Shown here one piece after another: positions 52,087 to 62,699 of a stretch of DNA of 64,000 nt (position 1 is the first letter of the stretch; each line of letters begins with the position of its first letter). Under the pieces are notes generated by a model. It saw only the letters and a list, made by a program, of their open reading frames with translations, made no database searches and had not been told where the DNA came from. The DNA is from JACCYI01 sp963828075 (GTDB lineage: Bacteria; Actinomycetota; Thermoleophilia; Solirubrobacterales; Solirubrobacteraceae). A program made the translations under genes and the position numbers. The stretch covers positions 558,001 through 622,000 of the forward strand of contig CAWHDH010000017.1 in the NCBI GenBank assembly GCA_963828075.1. The letters are read 5' to 3'.

Positions 52087-52184
52087 GATGTGACCTCGGA
52101 GCTTCATGGCGGCGGTTCTTCGTCGGTTGTCGGCGTTGGATCACGCGCCGATGACGAGTGTCTCGTGCCGACATCGAACGAGCA

Positions 52185-52645
52185 TCACTGACCCTCGACG
52201 GCGCCACGCTCTCGTGGCGAAGCGCGGCAGTGAGGGGATCGGGGGGCGGGAGCGGGTCGCGGCGCTGTCGACGACGTCAACCACCCCCATGACCCTGCGA
52301 GGCCTGCGAAGTCGCGGGCACGCTCGACGTCGCGACGCGCAAGCGCGCGGAGGCCCTCCTCGTCGACGGACGCCGGTCGCCGGCGACCACGCGCGAGAAC
52401 CCGACGAGGTACTCGACGACCGAGTTCGCGTCCGACCAGTCCGACCACGTGCGCGGCTCCGATCCCGTAGGCATCGAGGACGCCGGCCGCGTCCGCCACG
52501 AGGTCCGCGCCAGTGTATCCCGGGCGTCCCGCCTCGGAGGTCACCGACCGGCCGGTGTCCCGGTGGTCGTAGCGGACCACGAACCGTCCGCCCTCGGCGA
52601 GCGTGCGGCAGAAGCCGTCCTCCCACCAGAGCGGTACTGAGACGG
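52185..52645 (-). pseudogene. Broken alpha/beta hydrolase
   Basis: On the minus strand the frame reads VPLWWEDGFCRTLAEGGRF, then VRYDHRDTGRSV, LVADAAGVLDAYGIGAAHVVG, the usual start of an alpha/beta hydrolase. The GxSxG elbow that should follow is missing. The family continuation DANSVVEYLVGFSRVVAGDRRP is found in another frame (about 52365-52430), and DEEGLRALARRDVERARDFAG is back in the first. At least one deletion and two shifts are needed, and the C-terminal third with the His is absent. It is a remnant beside the lut genes and not expected to be active. Confidence 0.7.
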
Positions 52646-52675
52646 GCGACCGCCCCCGCAGTCATCGCTCGGCGG

Positions 52676-53308
52676 TCAGGCGACGAGGAACACCTCGAGC
52701 CGCCGCGGACCATGAACCCCCTCGACGCGGTTGAGCTCGATGTCGGACGTCGCCGACGGCCCCGAGATCATGGTGACCGGACGGTCCGGCCCGACGCGCT
52801 CGAACAGCTCGGCGAGGGTGCCGACGACCTGCTCGGCCTCGATCACGCAGAGGTGCAGGTCGGGGAGCAGGGTGATCGCCCGCCGGCCGGAGCGCGGGCC
52901 GCCGTCGAGGACGAACGTACCGGTCAGCGCCACGCCGGCGGCGCAGCCCGTGAGGACACCGTCGGACGCGTCGAGCGCGGCGTGGTCGAGCCCGTCGTCG
53001 GCGACGAGCTCGACGCCCTCCGGCCGCCATTCCTCCGGGATGCCGGGTGCCACGATCAGCCGTCGCGCCCCATGGCGTCCGCAGGCGCCGGCGAGGGCGG
53101 CACGCAACTCATCGGCGCCCACGCGGTGAACGGTCGCCCGGTACTCGGCCACGCGCTCGGCGAACAGGTCGAGCCGGGCCGCGTGGTCGAGCGAGAGCGA
53201 CCGGTCGTAGTCGCGCGCGACCGGGACGTCCTCGGGCGTCTCGGCCGCCGGGACGTCGGCCAGCGCCGCGCGCAGCCGGCCGAGGATCTCCTCACGCGCC
53301 GCGCTCAT
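52676..53308 (-). CDS. lutC: L-lactate utilisation protein LutC
   Basis: The 210-residue LUD-domain protein has the LutC/YkgG pattern: an N-terminal helical part with ILGRLRAAL, a LIVAPGIPEEW strand, ALTGTFVLDGG with SGRRAITLLPDLHLCVIEAEQVV, and the terminal ISGPSATSDIELNRVEGVHGPRRLEVFLV. LutABC oxidise L-lactate to pyruvate. The start lies 17 bases inside the end of lutB, so coupling is tight. Confidence 0.92.
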   Translation of the reverse strand: MSAAREEILGRLRAALADVPAAETPEDVPVARDYDRSLSLDHAARLDLFAERVAEYRATVHRVGADELRAALAGACGRHGARRLIVAPGIPEEWRPEGVELVADDGLDHAALDASDGVLTGCAAGVALTGTFVLDGGPRSGRRAITLLPDLHLCVIEAEQVVGTLAELFERVGPDRPVTMISGPSATSDIELNRVEGVHGPRRLEVFLVA

Positions 53309-54692
53309 GCCACCACTCCCGGAAGGTCTGGTCGGGCACGTCGGGCAGCTCGCGCGCGGTCGTCCAGCCCGACAGCGGCGGCGGCAGCGGGGCGCGCGCG
53401 AGCGGGCTGCCGCGGCGCGCGAGCTGCTGCGCGCGCTCGTAGCGCCCGCGGGTCGCGAACGCGAACGCCGCCGCCTTCATCGCCGCCACCTCAGGATCCA
53501 GCCGCTTGGCCCGCTTGCGGCGCACGACCTCGCCGCGCAGGTGCACCAGCACGGCGGGGATGTCGATCTTCACCGGGCAGACCTCGTAGCACGCGCCGCA
53601 CAGCGAGCTCGCGTACGCCAGCGTCGGCGCCTGCTCGACCCCCTCGAGCAGCGGCGTGAGGATCGCCCCGATCGGGCCCGGATAGACGGACTCGTAGGCG
53701 TGGCCGCCCGTGCGCTCGTAGACCGGGCACACGTTCAGGCACGCCGAGCAGCGGATGCAGTTGAGGGTCTGGCGGCCGAACTCGTCGGCGAGCACGCGCG
53801 AGCGGCCGTTGTCGAGCAGGACGAGGTGGAACTCCGATGGACCGTCCGCCGTGTGCGCGCCGCGCCAGAGCGAGGTGTACGGGTTCATCCGCTCGGCGGT
53901 CGAGGAGCGCGGCAGCAGCGCCAGGAACACCTCGAGGTCCTGCCACGTCGGAATCGTCTTCTCGATCCCCGCGATGGTCACCAGCACCTTCGGCAGCGTC
54001 GTGCACATGCGGCCGTTGCCCTCGGACTCGACGACGCAGACCGACCCCGTCTCGGCGATGCAGAAGTTGGCGCCCGAGATGCCGACCGGCACCGACAGGA
54101 ACTTGCGCCGCAGGTGCCGGCGCGCGACCTCGGCGAGCGCCGCCGGCTCGTCGGTCAGCTCCTCCGTGCCCTCGAGCGTGCGCATGAACAGCGTGCGGAT
54201 CTCCGCCCGGTTGCGGTGGATCGCCGGCACCAGGATGTGCGACTGCTCGTCGGTGGGATCGAGCTGGACGATCAGCTCGGCGAGGTCGGTCTCCCACGCC
54301 GAGATCCCCCGCTCGGCGAGCGCGTCGTTGAGCCCGATCTCGTCCGTGGCCAGCGACTTGACCTTGATGACCTCGTCGGAGCCGTGGTCGCGCGCGATCT
54401 TCGCGACGATCTCGCCGGCCTCGGCGCCGTCGCGCGCCCAGTGGACGTGGCCGCCCGCGCGCACGACCTCGGTCTCCAGCCGCTCGAGGTGCTCGGGCAG
54501 GTGGCGCAGCGTGCGCTCCTTGATCGCGCGTCCGGCCTCCCGCAGCGCCTCCCAGTCGTCGAGCTCGCCGACGGTCCGCGCGCGCTTGGCGCGGATGGCC
54601 TGCGTCGCCTTGCCGATGTTGCGCCGCAGCTGCGTGTTGGCCAGCGCCGGGCGCGCCGCGGCGGGGAAGCCGACGCGCTCGGTCCGGCTCAC
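53292..54692 (-). CDS. lutB: Iron-sulfur protein LutB
   Basis: The 466-residue protein has an N-terminal LUD domain (about 60-290) with SVPVGISGANFCIAETGS and TLPKVLVTIAGIEKTIPT. The C-terminal ferredoxin part has two [4Fe-4S] motifs: CIRCSACLNVCPVY (about 312-325) and CGACYEVCPVKIDIP (about 365-379). It passes electrons from lactate. The GTG start overlaps the lutA stop (GTGA). The closing DUF3390-like tail is present. Length matches the family. Confidence 0.93.
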   Translation of the reverse strand: MSRTERVGFPAAARPALANTQLRRNIGKATQAIRAKRARTVGELDDWEALREAGRAIKERTLRHLPEHLERLETEVVRAGGHVHWARDGAEAGEIVAKIARDHGSDEVIKVKSLATDEIGLNDALAERGISAWETDLAELIVQLDPTDEQSHILVPAIHRNRAEIRTLFMRTLEGTEELTDEPAALAEVARRHLRRKFLSVPVGISGANFCIAETGSVCVVESEGNGRMCTTLPKVLVTIAGIEKTIPTWQDLEVFLALLPRSSTAERMNPYTSLWRGAHTADGPSEFHLVLLDNGRSRVLADEFGRQTLNCIRCSACLNVCPVYERTGGHAYESVYPGPIGAILTPLLEGVEQAPTLAYASSLCGACYEVCPVKIDIPAVLVHLRGEVVRRKRAKRLDPEVAAMKAAAFAFATRGRYERAQQLARRGSPLARAPLPPPLSGWTTARELPDVPDQTFREWWHERGA

Positions 54693-55435
54693 TCCGTCGC
54701 CGCCAGGATCTCGGCGAGGTGGACGGTCCGCGTCCCGGTCCGCAGCCGGGCAAGACCGCCGCCGATGTGCATCAGGCAGGAGTTGTCGGCGGCCGCGCAG
54801 ACCTCGGCGCGCGTGTCGAGCACATGGCGGACCTTGTCGGCGAGCATGGCGGTCGAGACGTCGGCGTTCTTGACCGCGAAGGTGCCGCCGAACCCGCAGC
54901 ACTCGAACGGCTCGCCGAGCTCGATTAGCTCGAGTCCCCGCACGGCGCGCAGGAGCCGCAGCGGCTTGTCGCCGACCTCGAGCAGCCGCAGCGAATGACA
55001 CGTCGGGTGGTAGGTGACGCGGTGGGGGTAGTAGGCGCCGACGTCCTCGACGCCGAGCACGTCGACGAGCAACTCGGAGAGCTCGAACACCCGCTCGCCG
55101 AGCGCGCGCACGTCGCGGGCCAGCTCCTCGTCCCGGGCCAGCTCGGCGACCCGCGGGTAGGCGTCGCGCACCATGCCGGCGCACGAGCCCGACGGGCAGA
55201 CGATGACCTCCTCGCCGGCGAACACCCGCGCGAACCGCCGGACGAGTGCCGTCGCCTCGTCGACGTATCCGGTGTTGAAGTGCATCTGCCCGCAGCACGT
55301 CTGCTCCGCCGGGAACACGACCTCGTGCCCGAGCCGCTCCAGCAGCTCGACCACCGCCCGGCCGGTCCGCGGGAACAGCGTGTCGTTGAAGCAGGTGATG
55401 AACAGGGCGATCCGCACGATTCCCAGGCGTGCCAT
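54689..55435 (-). CDS. lutA: Lactate utilisation protein LutA (CCG-domain)
   Basis: The 248-residue protein has two Cys-rich CCG domains: an N-terminal one with ITCFNDTLFPRTGRA and EQTCCGQMHFNTGY, and a C-terminal one with YHPTCHSLRLL and FECCGFGGTFAVKN. Such pairs bind a noncubane iron-sulfur cluster or heterodisulfide-like substrates. It heads the lutABC operon. The ATG at 55435 is taken; a GTG seven codons later would also work. A shared palindrome lies just upstream, facing lctP. Confidence 0.92.
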   Translation of the reverse strand: MARLGIVRIALFITCFNDTLFPRTGRAVVELLERLGHEVVFPAEQTCCGQMHFNTGYVDEATALVRRFARVFAGEEVIVCPSGSCAGMVRDAYPRVAELARDEELARDVRALGERVFELSELLVDVLGVEDVGAYYPHRVTYHPTCHSLRLLEVGDKPLRLLRAVRGLELIELGEPFECCGFGGTFAVKNADVSTAMLADKVRHVLDTRAEVCAAADNSCLMHIGGGLARLRTGTRTVHLAEILAATE

Positions 55436-55442
55436 ACCCGAT

Positions 55443-55464
55443 TCACGGGGAAGTTCCCGCGTGA
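55443..55464. promoter_or_regulatory. Palindrome between lutABC and lctP-glcDEF
   Basis: GGGAAGTTCCC (55448-55458) is a perfect 11-base palindrome, extended by TCACG on the left and CGTGA on the right with one extra G. The whole spacer between the divergent starts is only 58 bases, so one dimeric regulator could control both arms. No regulator gene of the GntR or LysR type is present in the neighbourhood. Confidence 0.5.
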
Positions 55465-55493
55465 GGCCTTGCTGACCAGCGGGAGGAGCGGAG

Positions 55494-57158
55494 ATGTACC
55501 AGCAGGTATTCGACCCGGTGAGCGACTCGCTCGCCCTGTCCTCGATCTTCGCGGCGCTGCCGCTGCTCACGCTGTTCGTGCTGCTCGGCGGCCTGAAGAT
55601 GAAGGCCCAGTGGGCGGCGCTGATCTCGCTCGCGGTCGCCCTGCTGGTGGCGATCGTCGTCTACGGGATGCCGGTCGGCCAGGCGCTCGACTCGGCGGTG
55701 CTCGGCGCCGTCTTCGGCCTGTTCCCGATCATGTGGATCGTCGTCAACGCGGTCTGGGTCTACAACCTGACGGTCGAGAGCGGCCACTTCGCGGTGCTGC
55801 GCCGCTCGTTCGCGACGGTCTCCGACGACCAGCGCATCCAGGCCGTCATCATCGCGTTCTGCTTCGGCGCGCTGCTCGAGGCGCTCGCCGGCTTCGGCAC
55901 GCCCGTGGCGATCTGCACGGTGATGCTGATGGCGATGGGGTTCTCGCCGATCAAGTCGGCGGCGCTCGCGCTGGTCGCCAACACCGCCCCGGTCGCATTC
56001 GGCGCGATGGCGACCCCGATCGTCACGCTCGCCGAGATCACCGGGATGCCCAAGGAGGACCTCGGCGCGATGGTCGGCCGCCAGACCCCGGTGCTGGCGC
56101 TGTTCGTCCCGCTGATCCTGGTCGGCATGGTCGACGGCATGCGCGGCGTTCGCCAGACCTGGCCGGCGGCCGTGCTCGGCGGCGTCGTGTTCGCGATCGG
56201 GCAGTTCCTGTGCTCGAACTACATCTCGGTCGAGCTGACCGACATCGTCGCCGCGCTGCTCGGCACGGGCGCGATCGTCGCCCTGCTGCGCGTCTGGCAA
56301 CCGTCCGAGCCGCTCCTCGGCGAGCACCGCGCCAAGCGCCCGGCGATGGCCGGCGCGGCGGGAGCGGACCACGCCCACGAGGCGGCCGTCGCCGATCGCA
56401 ACGCGAACGACACGGGCAGCGACATCGTGCGCGCCTACGCGCCCTATTTCATCATCATCGTGATCTTCAGCCTTGCCCAGCTCGGCCCGATCAAGGACGC
56501 GCTGGCCGGCCCGACGCAGGAGTTCGCGTGGCCAGGCCTGGACGTCCAGAATCCCGACGGCGAGGCGCTCTCGTCGGCGACGTTCAAGCTCAACTGGCTG
56601 GCCGCGCCGGGCACGCTGGTGCTGATCTCCGGCCTGGTGACGATGGCCGTCCTACGCCTCGGGCCCGGGGCCGCCGCGCGGGTCTACGGCAAGACGCTCG
56701 ACCAGCTCAAGTGGGCGATCCTCACCGTCGCCGCCGTGCTGGGTCTGGCGTACGTGATGAACCAGTCCGGGCAGACGATCACGCTCGGCCTGTGGGCGGC
56801 GGGCGCCGGCGGGTTCTTCGCGTTCCTGAGCGGGATCATCGGCTGGCTCGGCGTCGCCGTGACGGGCTCGGACACCTCCTCGAACTCGCTGTTCGGCGCC
56901 CTGCAGGTCGCCGCCGCCAAGGACTCGGGCCTCTCGCCCACCCTGCTCGCGGCGGCGAACTCGAGCGGCGGCGTGCTCGGTAAGATGATCTCGCCGCAGA
57001 ACCTGGCGATCGGCGCGGCCGCCGTCGGCATGGCCGGCCAGGAGGGCGAGCTGTTCCGCAAGGTCATCGGCTGGAGCCTGGTGCTGCTGCTGTTGATGTG
57101 CGTGCTCGTCTACCTCCAGTCGACGCCCGTCCTGGAATGGATGGTGGTCGGCGAATGA
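55494..57158 (+). CDS. lctP: L-lactate/glycolate permease (LctP family)
   Basis: The 554-residue polytopic permease imports lactate or glycolate with protons. Family blocks include AVWVYNLTVESGHFAVLRRSFATVSDDQRIQA, GALLEALAGFGTPVAI, the ANTAPVAFGAMATPI loop and SDTSSNSLFGALQ near the C-terminus. About twelve helices are visible. GGAGGAGCGGAG provides a strong ribosome site for the ATG at 55494. The glcD ATG overlaps the stop, so import and oxidation are coupled. Confidence 0.94.
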   Translation: MYQQVFDPVSDSLALSSIFAALPLLTLFVLLGGLKMKAQWAALISLAVALLVAIVVYGMPVGQALDSAVLGAVFGLFPIMWIVVNAVWVYNLTVESGHFAVLRRSFATVSDDQRIQAVIIAFCFGALLEALAGFGTPVAICTVMLMAMGFSPIKSAALALVANTAPVAFGAMATPIVTLAEITGMPKEDLGAMVGRQTPVLALFVPLILVGMVDGMRGVRQTWPAAVLGGVVFAIGQFLCSNYISVELTDIVAALLGTGAIVALLRVWQPSEPLLGEHRAKRPAMAGAAGADHAHEAAVADRNANDTGSDIVRAYAPYFIIIVIFSLAQLGPIKDALAGPTQEFAWPGLDVQNPDGEALSSATFKLNWLAAPGTLVLISGLVTMAVLRLGPGAAARVYGKTLDQLKWAILTVAAVLGLAYVMNQSGQTITLGLWAAGAGGFFAFLSGIIGWLGVAVTGSDTSSNSLFGALQVAAAKDSGLSPTLLAAANSSGGVLGKMISPQNLAIGAAAVGMAGQEGELFRKVIGWSLVLLLLMCVLVYLQSTPVLEWMVVGE

Positions 57159-58612
57159 CCGCCCCCACCGCGATCGCCGGGCTGATCCCGCGCCTGCGCG
57201 CGATCTGCGGCGACGAGCGGGTGATCACCGGCCGCGACCAGCTGCGCACCTACGAGTCCGACGGGCTGCTGCAGTACCACGTGTCGCCCGGCGCAGTGGC
57301 GCTGCCCGACACCGCGGAGGAGGTCGCGGCGATCGTCCGCGCGTGCTTCGAGGCCGGCGTCCCGTGGGTCGCGCGCGGGTCGGGCTCCGGCCTGAGCGGC
57401 GGCGCGCTGCCGGTCGAGCACGGGCTCGTCATCGCCCTCTCGCGCCTGCGGCGGGTCCTCGAGGTCGATCTGCCCAACCAGCGGATCGTCGTCGAGCCGG
57501 GCGTCACCAACACCGAGGTGTCCAAGGCGGTCGGCCCGACGCACTTCTATCCCCCCGACCCGTCGAGCCAGATCGTCTGCTCGATCGGCGGCAACGTCGC
57601 CGAGAACTCGGGCGGCGCGCACTGCTTCAAATACGGCTTCACGACGAACTACGTGTGCGGGCTGGAGGCGGTGCTCTCCGACGGCGAGATCGTGCGGATC
57701 GGCGGCAAGCGGCTCGACGGCCCGGGCTACGACCTGCTCGGGGCGCTCGTCGGCTCGGAGGGCACGCTCGGCGTGGTCACTCGAATCTGGCTGCGGGTGA
57801 TGCCGGTGCCCGAGACGGTCAAGACGCTCGCTGCGTTCTTCGAGTCGACCGAGGCGGCCGGCGAGGCGGTGTCGGCGATCGTGCAGGCGGGCGTCGTCCC
57901 GGGCGCGATCGAGATGATGGACACGCTCTCGATCCAGGCCGCCGAGCTGATGGCGCACGCCGGCTGGCCGACCGACGCCGGCGCGGCGCTGGTCATCGAG
58001 ATCGACGGCTCGGAGGCCGAGGTGCAGGCCCGCTTCGCCGACGTCGAGGGCTTCTGCAACGAGGCCGGCGCCACCGAGATCCGGGTGGCGGCCGACGCCG
58101 CCGAGGCCGCGCTGTTCTGGAAGGCGCGCAAGGCGGCGTTCCCGGCGATGGGCCGGATCGCCCGCTCCTACTACGTCCAGGATGGTGTCATCCCGCGGAC
58201 CAAGCTGCCCGAGGTCCTGCACCGCATCTCCGAGTTGGGGAAGGAGTACGGCATGCGGGTCGCCAACGTCTTCCACGCCGGGGACGGCAACCTGCACCCG
58301 CTCGTCTGCTACGACTCCGACGAGGAGGCCGCGCGCGCCGAGGAGCTGTCCGGGAAGATCCTGATGGCGTGCGTCGAGGCCGGCGGCTCGATCACCGGGG
58401 AGCACGGCGTCGGGGTCGACAAGAAGCGCTACATGCCGCGGATGTTCGACGAGCCCGATCTCGCCGCGTTCCAGAAGCTGCGCTGCGCGTTCGATCCCCA
58501 CGGGCTCGCGAACCCCGGGAAGGTCATGCCGACGCCGCGGCTGTGCGGCGAGGTCCCAGGCCCCTACCGGCAGCATCCGCTCGAGCGCGAGGGTCTCGCG
58601 GAGCGGTTCTAA
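57155..58612 (+). CDS. glcD: Glycolate oxidase FAD-linked subunit GlcD
   Basis: The 485-residue flavoprotein has the PCMH FAD domain (about 45-225) with PWVARGSGSGLSGGALP and IGGNVAENSGGAHCFKYG, ending VGSEGTLGVVTRIWL. The FAD-oxidase C-terminal domain includes VFHAGDGNLHPLVCYD and ITGEHGVGVDKKRYM, the metal and substrate motifs. It oxidises glycolate (or D-lactate) to glyoxylate with GlcE and GlcF. The ATGA overlap with lctP and the 8-base gap to glcE support one operon. Confidence 0.95.
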   Translation: MTAPTAIAGLIPRLRAICGDERVITGRDQLRTYESDGLLQYHVSPGAVALPDTAEEVAAIVRACFEAGVPWVARGSGSGLSGGALPVEHGLVIALSRLRRVLEVDLPNQRIVVEPGVTNTEVSKAVGPTHFYPPDPSSQIVCSIGGNVAENSGGAHCFKYGFTTNYVCGLEAVLSDGEIVRIGGKRLDGPGYDLLGALVGSEGTLGVVTRIWLRVMPVPETVKTLAAFFESTEAAGEAVSAIVQAGVVPGAIEMMDTLSIQAAELMAHAGWPTDAGAALVIEIDGSEAEVQARFADVEGFCNEAGATEIRVAADAAEAALFWKARKAAFPAMGRIARSYYVQDGVIPRTKLPEVLHRISELGKEYGMRVANVFHAGDGNLHPLVCYDSDEEAARAEELSGKILMACVEAGGSITGEHGVGVDKKRYMPRMFDEPDLAAFQKLRCAFDPHGLANPGKVMPTPRLCGEVPGPYRQHPLEREGLAERF

Positions 58613-58620
58613 GGACGCAG

Positions 58621-59742
58621 ATGCCCGCCGCCACGACACCCCCCGCCGAGATCGCCGAGCGCCTCGCCGCCTGTGCGGCGGAGGGCCGCTCGGTACGGAT
58701 CGCGGGCGGCGGCACCCGCTCGCGCTGGGGCCGGCCCGTCGAGGCCGGCGAGGTGCTCTCGACGGCGCGCCTCGACGAGATCGCCGAGCACTCCGAGGGC
58801 GACTTCACCGCGATCCTCGGAGCCGGCGTGCCGTTCGAGCGCGCGCAGGCCACGTTCCGCGAGGCGGGGCAGATGCTCGCGCTGGACCCGCCCTCGGCGC
58901 CGGAGGCGACGATCGGCGGGCTGATCGCGACGGCGGACTCCGGCCCGCGCCGCCATCGCTACAACGCCGCGCGCGACCTCGTCATCGGCGTCACCGTCGC
59001 CCTGCCCGACGGCACCCTGGCCAAGGCCGGCGGCAAGGTGATCAAGAACGTCGCCGGCTACGACCTCTCGAAGGTGATGTCCGGGGCGTTCGGGACGCTC
59101 GGCGTCATCGTCCGCGTGGCCGTCCGGCTGCACCCGCTGCCGCAGGGCACCGCCACCGCGCGCTTCGCGTCAGACGACCCGGACGGGCTCGCGCGCATCG
59201 CATCCGAGCTCGCGCACCGGCCGCTCGAGCTCGACGCGCTCGACGTCCGCTACGGCGGCGGCGAGGGCGCGATCCTTGCGCGCTTCGCGGGGACCACCGC
59301 CGCCGAGCGCGCGGGTGCCCTGTGCGACGAGGGCCTGGCGCCCGAGACCGCCGTGGTCGAGGACGACGAGGCCCTGTGGGTCGCACAGCGCGCCGGCCAG
59401 CGCTCCACGGACGGCACCGTCGTCCGCGTCTCCGCGCTCCCGACCGAGCTGCCCGACGTCCTGCGCGCCGCCGACGCCACCGGCGCCTCAGTGGTCGGGC
59501 GCGCCGGCGTCGGCGTGAGCTATCTCACCCTCGGCCCGGACGCGGCCGACGCGGTGGAGCGCCTGCGGGCGGATCTGGCCCCCGCGACGTGCACGATCCT
59601 CGACGCCCCCGCAGCACTGCGCGAGGCGATCGACCCGTGGGGCGCGGCCGACGACGGCGCCCTCGCGCTGGCGCGGCGCGTCAAGGAGCGCTTCGACCCC
59701 GCGCGGGTCTGCAACCCCGGCATCTTCATCGGAGGGATCTGA
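58621..59742 (+). CDS. glcE: Glycolate oxidase subunit GlcE
   Basis: The 373-residue second FAD-binding subunit has IAGGGTRSRWGRPV, then LALDPPSAPEATIGGLIATADSGPRRHRYNAARDLVIG and the closing FAD block GGKVIKNVAGYDLSKVMSGAFGTLG. Its C-terminal half (about 180-373) is diverged, ending KERFDPARVCNPGIFIGG. It needs GlcD and GlcF to function. The gene stands between them, in the standard glcDEF order. Confidence 0.93.
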   Translation: MPAATTPPAEIAERLAACAAEGRSVRIAGGGTRSRWGRPVEAGEVLSTARLDEIAEHSEGDFTAILGAGVPFERAQATFREAGQMLALDPPSAPEATIGGLIATADSGPRRHRYNAARDLVIGVTVALPDGTLAKAGGKVIKNVAGYDLSKVMSGAFGTLGVIVRVAVRLHPLPQGTATARFASDDPDGLARIASELAHRPLELDALDVRYGGGEGAILARFAGTTAAERAGALCDEGLAPETAVVEDDEALWVAQRAGQRSTDGTVVRVSALPTELPDVLRAADATGASVVGRAGVGVSYLTLGPDAADAVERLRADLAPATCTILDAPAALREAIDPWGAADDGALALARRVKERFDPARVCNPGIFIGGI

Positions 59743-59748
59743 CCCGCC

Positions 59749-61048
59749 ATGGCCACCTCGACCTCGACCGGCGCCTGGGACGACATCCGGCCTCCGGAGC
59801 CTGATCTCATCGACGACTGCGTGCACTGCGGCTTCTGCCTGCCGACGTGCCCGACCTACGTGCTGTGGGGCGAGGAGATGGATTCGCCGCGCGGGCGGAT
59901 CGTGCTGATGCGCCACGGCCACGACGAGGGCACGGACCTCTCCGACGAGATGGTCACCCACTTCGACAACTGCCTGGGCTGCATGGCCTGCGTGACCGCC
60001 TGCCCCTCGGGCGTCCAGTACGACAAGCTGATCACCGACACCCGCCAGCAGATCGAGCGCAACCATCCGCGCTCGCCGGCCAAGGGCGCGCTGCGCCGGG
60101 CGATCTTCGAGCTGTTCCCCCACCCCGCCCGCCTGCGGGCCACCGTGCCGCTTCTCGTCGCCGGTCAGAAGCTCGGGATGCCGAAGCTCGCCGCTCGGGT
60201 CGGGCACATCGCCCCGCTGCAGACGTTCGCCGCGGCGCTGGGCATCGCGCCGCCGGTCAACCTGCGCGACGCCTTCCGACGGCTGCCCGAGCACCACGAG
60301 GCGCGGGGCGCGCCGCGAGGGCGCATCGGCTTCCTGCAGGGCTGCGTCCAGCGCGTCTACTTCGGCGACGTCAACGACGCGACCGTGCGCGTGCTCGCCG
60401 CCGAGGGCTTCGAGGTCCATGCGCCCGCCAAGCCGCGCTGCTGCGGCGCGCTGATGGGCCACACCGGCGAGGACGAGCCCGCGCGGGCGCTCGCCCGCGA
60501 GACGATCGAGCGCTTCGAGGGGTTCGACACCGTCGCCGTCAACGCGGCGGGCTGCGGCTCGGCGATGAAGGAGTACGGGCACATCCTGCGCGACGACCCG
60601 GAGTGGGCCGAGCGCGCCGAGGCGTTCAGCGCGCGGGTCAAGGACGTCACCGAGATCCTCGACGGCCTGTCCGAGCGCGTCGTCCGCCATCCGCTGCCGA
60701 TGAAGGTCGCCTACCACGACGCCTGCCACCTCGCCCACGCCCAGGGCGTGCGCTCCGAGCCGCGCAACCTGCTGCGCGCGATCCCCGGCCTCGAGCTTGT
60801 CGAGCCCGACGGCTGGGAGATCTGCTGCGGCTCGGCGGGCATCTACAACCTGGTCAAGCCCGAGCCGGCCGCCGAGCTCGGCCGGCGCAAGGCCGAGGCG
60901 CTGCTCGCCACCGGCGCCGAGGCGATCGCCGCCGCGAACCCGGGGTGCCTCCTGCAGATCTCCTCGCACCTCGCAAAGCTCGGCCGGCCCCTGCCGGTCT
61001 ACCACCCGATGGAGCTGTTGCACATGTCGATGACGAAGGGACGTCCCG

Positions 61049-61059
<11 letters not shown>
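59749..61059 (+). CDS. glcF: Glycolate oxidase iron-sulfur subunit GlcF
   Basis: The 436-residue protein has two [4Fe-4S] motifs, CVHCGFCLPTCPTY (about 25-38) and CLGCMACVTACPSG (about 75-88), followed by two CCG domains with PRCCGALMGHTGE and ICCGSAGIYN. It carries electrons from the flavin subunits to the membrane quinone pool. The last 11 bases overlap aceB. Length is that of E. coli GlcF plus about 30 residues. Confidence 0.94.
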
Positions 61060-62677
<1,618 letters not shown>

Positions 62678-62699
62678 GGGCGCTGGCCTGGATCCAGGC

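Noticed and set aside
52087..52184. Short spacer after the methyltransferase as a possible gene or terminator
   Set aside because: No frame with coding bias and no strong hairpin was found.
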